From Torymus aiolomorphi (lineage: Eukaryota > Arthropoda > Insecta > Hymenoptera > Torymidae): a stretch of 64,000 bases of DNA. Under the pieces are notes generated by a model, which saw only the letters and a list, made by a program, of their open reading frames with translations, was not told where the DNA came from and searched no databases. Of this stretch, positions 60,640 through 64,000 are shown in pieces. Location of the stretch: positions 95,507,942 to 95,571,941 of the forward strand of contig CM070874.1 of the NCBI GenBank assembly GCA_036365515.1. Direction: 5' to 3'. Every line of letters starts with the position of its first letter. Within the stretch, counting starts at the first letter, position 1. The translations under genes were made by a program, and so were the position numbers.

Positions 60640-61900
60640 CAGAATATGTACTTTAACATCCTAGAGCTACCACTACAAAATTTAAAAAAAAGCGCCTTAG
60701 AGGATATTTGAAACCTTCGCCGAGTTATATGGTTTTCTAAACCACTCTATGAGTTGGTGGATTTGTTATGTCGTCGCTGAGTTAGCGGGGTTTTGAAGCA
60801 AACACCGAGTTAGCAGGTTTTCGAAGAAAACGCCGAAGAAATTTCGAAAAAATGCAATTAATTTATAAATTCAATAAATAGCATGTGATAATACCTTAAA
60901 CTTTTTAATTTGCAATTTAATAATTACTACGTAACTATTTTAAATATAATTTTCTTAATCATTTTGAATAATTGTATTTATGGAAAATCAGATATGCAGA
61001 AAGAATAAAATTTTATATTAAAATGTACATTTGAAAAAATTATTTAATGTAATTCATCAATTCTCTTTGACAAAGCATTCTGCTAAAGGAGTTAGCAGCG
61101 GTTTTTTATTAAGATGGTGTAAGAAATGATAAAATCAACAATCAACGATATTTTATTGAAAATAAAAGAAGAGGATGACGAACATTATAACGGACCGTTA
61201 AAGAAATCAAAATTAGAAGTATAATTTCAATTTTTATAATATGTACACAATTATTTATAATTTATACAATTATTGAATAATAATATATAGATGGCAATTT
61301 TTTAATTTTATATTTTAAAATATTACTTTTTTTTAAATAAAATAAGTGTCAGATAACAAATAATTTCAATAATAAGAAAAAATATGCAATTTTTTAAATA
61401 TTAATGAATTATTATTTTTTTTTAATATTTAAAATTAGTTGTTTATTTGGAGTAAAAAAATACTTCACGTTGCAATTTTTCAGCATACGAATAACCAAGA
61501 TCTGAATTTTAAAATTGAGCAAATCTCATTTTTTAAAGTACAGGCATGTAAAGAATTGAAATGCGCACTTTTCTGTGAAGAAATCAAATTTTCATCTTTA
61601 TTAGTATTAATAAAAATCCTAATAAACTGTTTTCTTTTTTGCGAAAAAAAAAGTTTAATGTAATTTTCTGTTCAACACGCCAGAACTTCCTTCAGATCAA
61701 CTATTTCTTTCAGAAATTTTTACACAATAAATTTTGGAGTATTACGAATATTATAAACCATAGCGGAATAATAGAGATTGTTACTGAACCAAATAGCGAA
61801 TTTTAAAACAATTTTTTTTCGCTATTTTAAACCTACATTTTCAAATGAACAAGTTGTGTAACGAATTTTCGAATTTTGCAATTTGATTCGAACTACTATA
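60640..61900. other. Repeat-derived AT-rich stretch
   Basis: 60700-60840 has three or four decayed copies of GCCGAGTTAGCAGGTTTTCGAAG at ~30-60-nt spacing. 61100-61420 resembles 54420-54630. The rest is AT-rich with no gene. Confidence 0.5.
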
Positions 61901-61903
61901 TTC

Positions 61904-62269
61904 TTAAGGCCATGTGAAACCGTGAATTTCAATATTTTTTAAATCAACATTCAAGCGTCTATTCGGAACAAAATTTTGTCAAGCGCTCCGTACACATAAA
62001 CCCTAGATGCAGGAATTTTTTTGAGTGATTTTATTAGCACTTTCGTTAGTTATGCTCGTTTAAAAAGTAGGTTAATTGCAGATTCCTAATTACCGACAGT
62101 ACGGTTTTTATTTAATTAAATAAATTCTCATCATTTTTTTGGAAAAACACGTTTGTCAAGCGCTCCGTATATGTTAATACGGTACTCAGATTTTTTTTGT
62201 ATGATTCTATTGGTATTTTCATGAGATATCCATGTTTGAAAATTATGTCGGTATTTAACATCACCTTAA
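61904..62269. mobile_element. Family C MITE, second copy (inverted)
   Basis: TTAAGGCCATGTGAAACCG to TTTAACATCACCTTAA, 366 bp. The interior carries two TTGTCAAGCGCTCCGTA blocks and ACCGACAGTACGGTTTTTAT, the inverse of the copy at 19756-20124. Confidence 0.85.
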
Positions 62270-62284
62270 ACGCCTAAGAAAGTC

Positions 62285-62520
62285 TTTTGGAAAGTTCCAG
62301 TACTCTATGCATTGTTGCTAAATAGAATTTTTCATGATTGTTACGATATCAACTGCTGTTGAAGGCCGCGCGTCACGGTACACGTGTTACGACGTGCGCA
62401 CGACACGATCACTAAAAATTTTACAACAATACATAGACTACTGAAATTTTCCGAACATTTTATGTACCGTGGCGTGCGGCCATCTACAGCATTTATCGTA
62501 ACAATCACGAAATAACCAAG
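62285..62520. repeat. Interleaved inverted repeats upstream of the protease gene
   Basis: Block pairs: GTACTCTATGCATTGTTG with CAACAATACATAGACTAC, and GATTGTTACGATA with TATCGTAACAATC plus CACGGTACA with TGTACCGTG. The order is A-B-A'-B', so the two stems are interleaved rather than nested. A CpG-rich centre (GACGTGCGCACGACACG) separates them. Confidence 0.65.
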
Positions 62521-62616
62521 TTAATTATAGCGCGAAAGAAATAGTTTACTCCAACACTTCTGTTTATTTTATTTTTAATTTATAATTCTAATAATAATCA
62601 TTTGATAAGATCGATG

Positions 62617-62648
62617 TATATAAGGAAGATTTTTCTTTCATTTTCACT
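62617..62648 (+). promoter_or_regulatory. TATA box and likely start region of the protease gene
   Basis: TATATAAGG lies at 62617-62625, about 40 nt before the ATG at 62659. A start about 25-30 nt downstream would leave a 5' leader of only 10-15 nt, which is common for insect digestive proteases (established pattern; the start site is inferred). Confidence 0.6.
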
Positions 62649-62658
62649 TATTACAGTC

Positions 62659-62713
62659 ATGAAGGTTTTGTGTATTTTGCTGTGCGTCGCTTTCGCGAGC
62701 GGTTTCTATATAA
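62659..62713 (+). CDS. Protease exon 1 (signal peptide)
   Basis: ATG at 62659, ending TATATAA|GTATAAG in phase 1. It encodes MKVLCILLCVAFASGFYI, a hydrophobic secretory leader. Confidence 0.85.
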
Positions 62714-64000
62714 GTATAAGAGATTTTAAATAGTATTTTTGTTGATTAAAATAAATTTTTCAATTACATATTATATTTCAATTTCTAATAGATAACACTG
62801 AAACACATGAAGAGAAAATTGTTGGAGGAGATAACGTCAGAATAGTAGATGTACCATATCAGGTAAATAAATATCAACTAAATTTTGTAACATTTATTCC
62901 TTTGCAGCAATTTCTTTAATGTAACTGGTTAAAAATTATTTCATAGATTTATCAATAGATTTATTTATTAATAGGTTGTTGAATAAAATAGTTCATAAAC
63001 GATATTAATAGACGTACTTGCTTCATCGCATTATCTATTGAATAAATTTTATACAAAACAGTTTATAGAAATTTAAAAGTTTTTTAAAATAATTCAAGAA
63101 GATGTTGAATCTGATTTAACCTCCTTATATCATGTATATCAACATAATAATTTCAATATAAATCTTTAAACTCATAGCTCTCAGGATGAAAGTATTTAAA
63201 TTTGTTTTTAGGCTAGCTTGCTTCGGTTCAGAATAGATAACTTCTGCGGTGCAACTATTATACATGAATCTTGGGTTATGACTGCTTCACACTGTGTCAA
63301 GTAAGATTTCGTTTAATTTTTATAATTACATTAAGTATTTCTATATAATAGAACTTCTGACAAAAAATGAAATTAATCTCTTCATTGCAAAATAGATATA
63401 ATCAATCGCATATATCAGTACGAACTGGCAGTGGATCCAGAGAAACTTCAGGTAAAATACACAGAGTTGCGCAAATTATAGGGCATGATGATTATGACAC
63501 CAACAGCAAAAACAACGACATTGCTTTAATTAAGGTAATTAAATATGTTTATTTTACCTGTGAATTACTTAGAAAGGATTTAGTATAGATATAATATCAC
63601 TATTCATGACAATGTTAGTATTTCCAGCTGTGTAATAAGAGTTTTATACAACTTCGAAACTTGTCAAATAAATTTCAGTACAAATTTTAATTTTTGATTA
63701 AGAACTAAGAACTTGTGACTAACACGAATATTTTCATTATATTTTGCATCCAGCTTGCAGAACCTATTCAATTTAATAATCAACAACAACCTATAGAACT
63801 TGCAACACGATATTCCTAGAACAGGTGAATCGATGCGGATTTCTGGTTTTGGAAAGATAGGGGTAAGTTCTTATCCTCACAGAGAAAGGTTCTCTTTTTT
63901 CTAGAATTTATTTAATTAATTTAATTAACTATTTTTAGGCACATCTAAGATATCCTTATTTTTTGAAGGCTGCATACATATCTGTAAGGAATCAAGAAAG
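62659..64000 (+). CDS. Trypsin/chymotrypsin-like serine protease (S1A), six exons, 3' end off the window
   Basis: Joins 62659-62713, 62792-62862, 63212-63300, 63396-63534, 63754-63862 and 63939-64000. The product starts MKVLCILLCVAFASG, a signal peptide, then a short propeptide ending at K|IVGG, the activation cleavage site. TASHC carries the catalytic His and pairs with FCGA (the usual Cys42-Cys58 bridge). NNDIALIK carries the catalytic Asp. SGFGKIG and LKAAYISVRNQE follow as in the family. The Ser exon lies beyond the window. All junctions are GT-AG and in phase, but exon 5 has one extra base near 63801-63806, so the frame breaks: a pseudogene or a sequence error. Probably secreted, digestive or venom-related; specificity cannot be judged without the C-terminal half. 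Confidence 0.88.
62792..62862 (+). CDS. Protease exon 2 (propeptide and IVGG)
   Basis: Acceptor tttctaatag|ATAACA and donor TATCAG|GTAAAT, 71 nt. It reads NTETHEEK, then IVGGDNVRIVDVPYQ, the mature N-terminus. Confidence 0.9.
63212..63300 (+). CDS. Protease exon 3 (catalytic His)
   Basis: Acceptor tgtttttag|GCTAGC and donor TGTGTCAA|GTAAGA, 89 nt. It reads ASLLRFRIDNFCGATIIHES, then WVMTASHCVK. TASHC replaces the more usual TAAHC, a conservative change. Confidence 0.92.
63396..63534 (+). CDS. Protease exon 4 (catalytic Asp)
   Basis: Acceptor gcaaaatag|ATATAA and donor ATTAAG|GTAATT, 139 nt, phase 2 to 0. It includes HISVRTGSGSRETSG, VAQIIGHDDYD and NNDIALIK. Confidence 0.92.
63754..63862 (+). 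CDS. Protease exon 5 with a one-base frameshift
   Basis: Acceptor ttgcatccag|CTTGCA and donor GATAGGG|GTAAGT, 109 nt where 108 is expected. The first half reads LAEPIQFNNQQQPIELA in phase with exon 4. The second half reads DIPRTGESMRISGFGKIG in the next frame, in phase with exon 6. The change lies near gcaacacgat (63802-63811). Shifting the acceptor does not rescue the frame. Confidence 0.8.
63939..64000 (+). CDS. Protease exon 6 (cut by the window end)
   Basis: Acceptor actatttttag|GCACAT. It reads AHLRYPYFLKAAYISVRNQE, the usual region before the fifth and sixth cysteines of the fold. Confidence 0.85.

Overview
This is eukaryotic, almost certainly insect, nuclear DNA. Genes are split by AT-rich GT-AG introns, coding exons are distinctly GC-rich, and the background holds many short inverted-repeat transposons and (GT)n/(GA)n microsatellites. 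An S1A serine protease with a signal peptide and an arthropod-type LINE relic fit an insect. The composition (AT-rich matrix, GC-rich exons) suggests a hymenopteran, possibly a parasitoid wasp; that last step is inference. I see no rRNA, tRNA, CRISPR array or bacterial-type operon.

Layout. (1) About 0-24.8 kb, minus strand: one long gene, here called gene A. It starts with an ATG at 24839 and has seven coding exons that join in phase with no stop or indel (1,689 nt, 563 codons). It runs off the left edge. The product has a poly-Q N-terminus, a long coiled-coil middle and an acidic, cysteine-rich later part; I do not recognise it. Its introns hold a 3.5-kb DNA transposon with about 600-bp inverted repeats, several MITEs and a three-deep nest of elements. 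(2) About 24.8-62.6 kb: 38 kb with no convincing protein-coding gene. It contains MITEs, foldback hairpins, a LINE 3' relic, a decayed virus-like or Polinton-like stretch, an LTR-like promoter segment and scattered GC-rich non-coding islands. It also holds four copies of an unusual repeat made of a terminal hairpin, a (TG)n tract and degenerate tandem monomers; one copy leads into a ~155-bp satellite array (57.97-60.63 kb). Two candidate minus-strand micro-exons (33.3 and 35.4 kb) hint at an unseen transcript. (3) 62.66-64.0 kb, plus strand: the first six exons of a secreted trypsin-like protease with a TATA box close upstream. Exon 5 carries a one-base frameshift. The gene runs off the right edge.

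The two genes show no functional link. The main interest is in repeat biology: several insertions can be dated relative to each other, and two have paralogous empty sites inside the window that define the target duplication.
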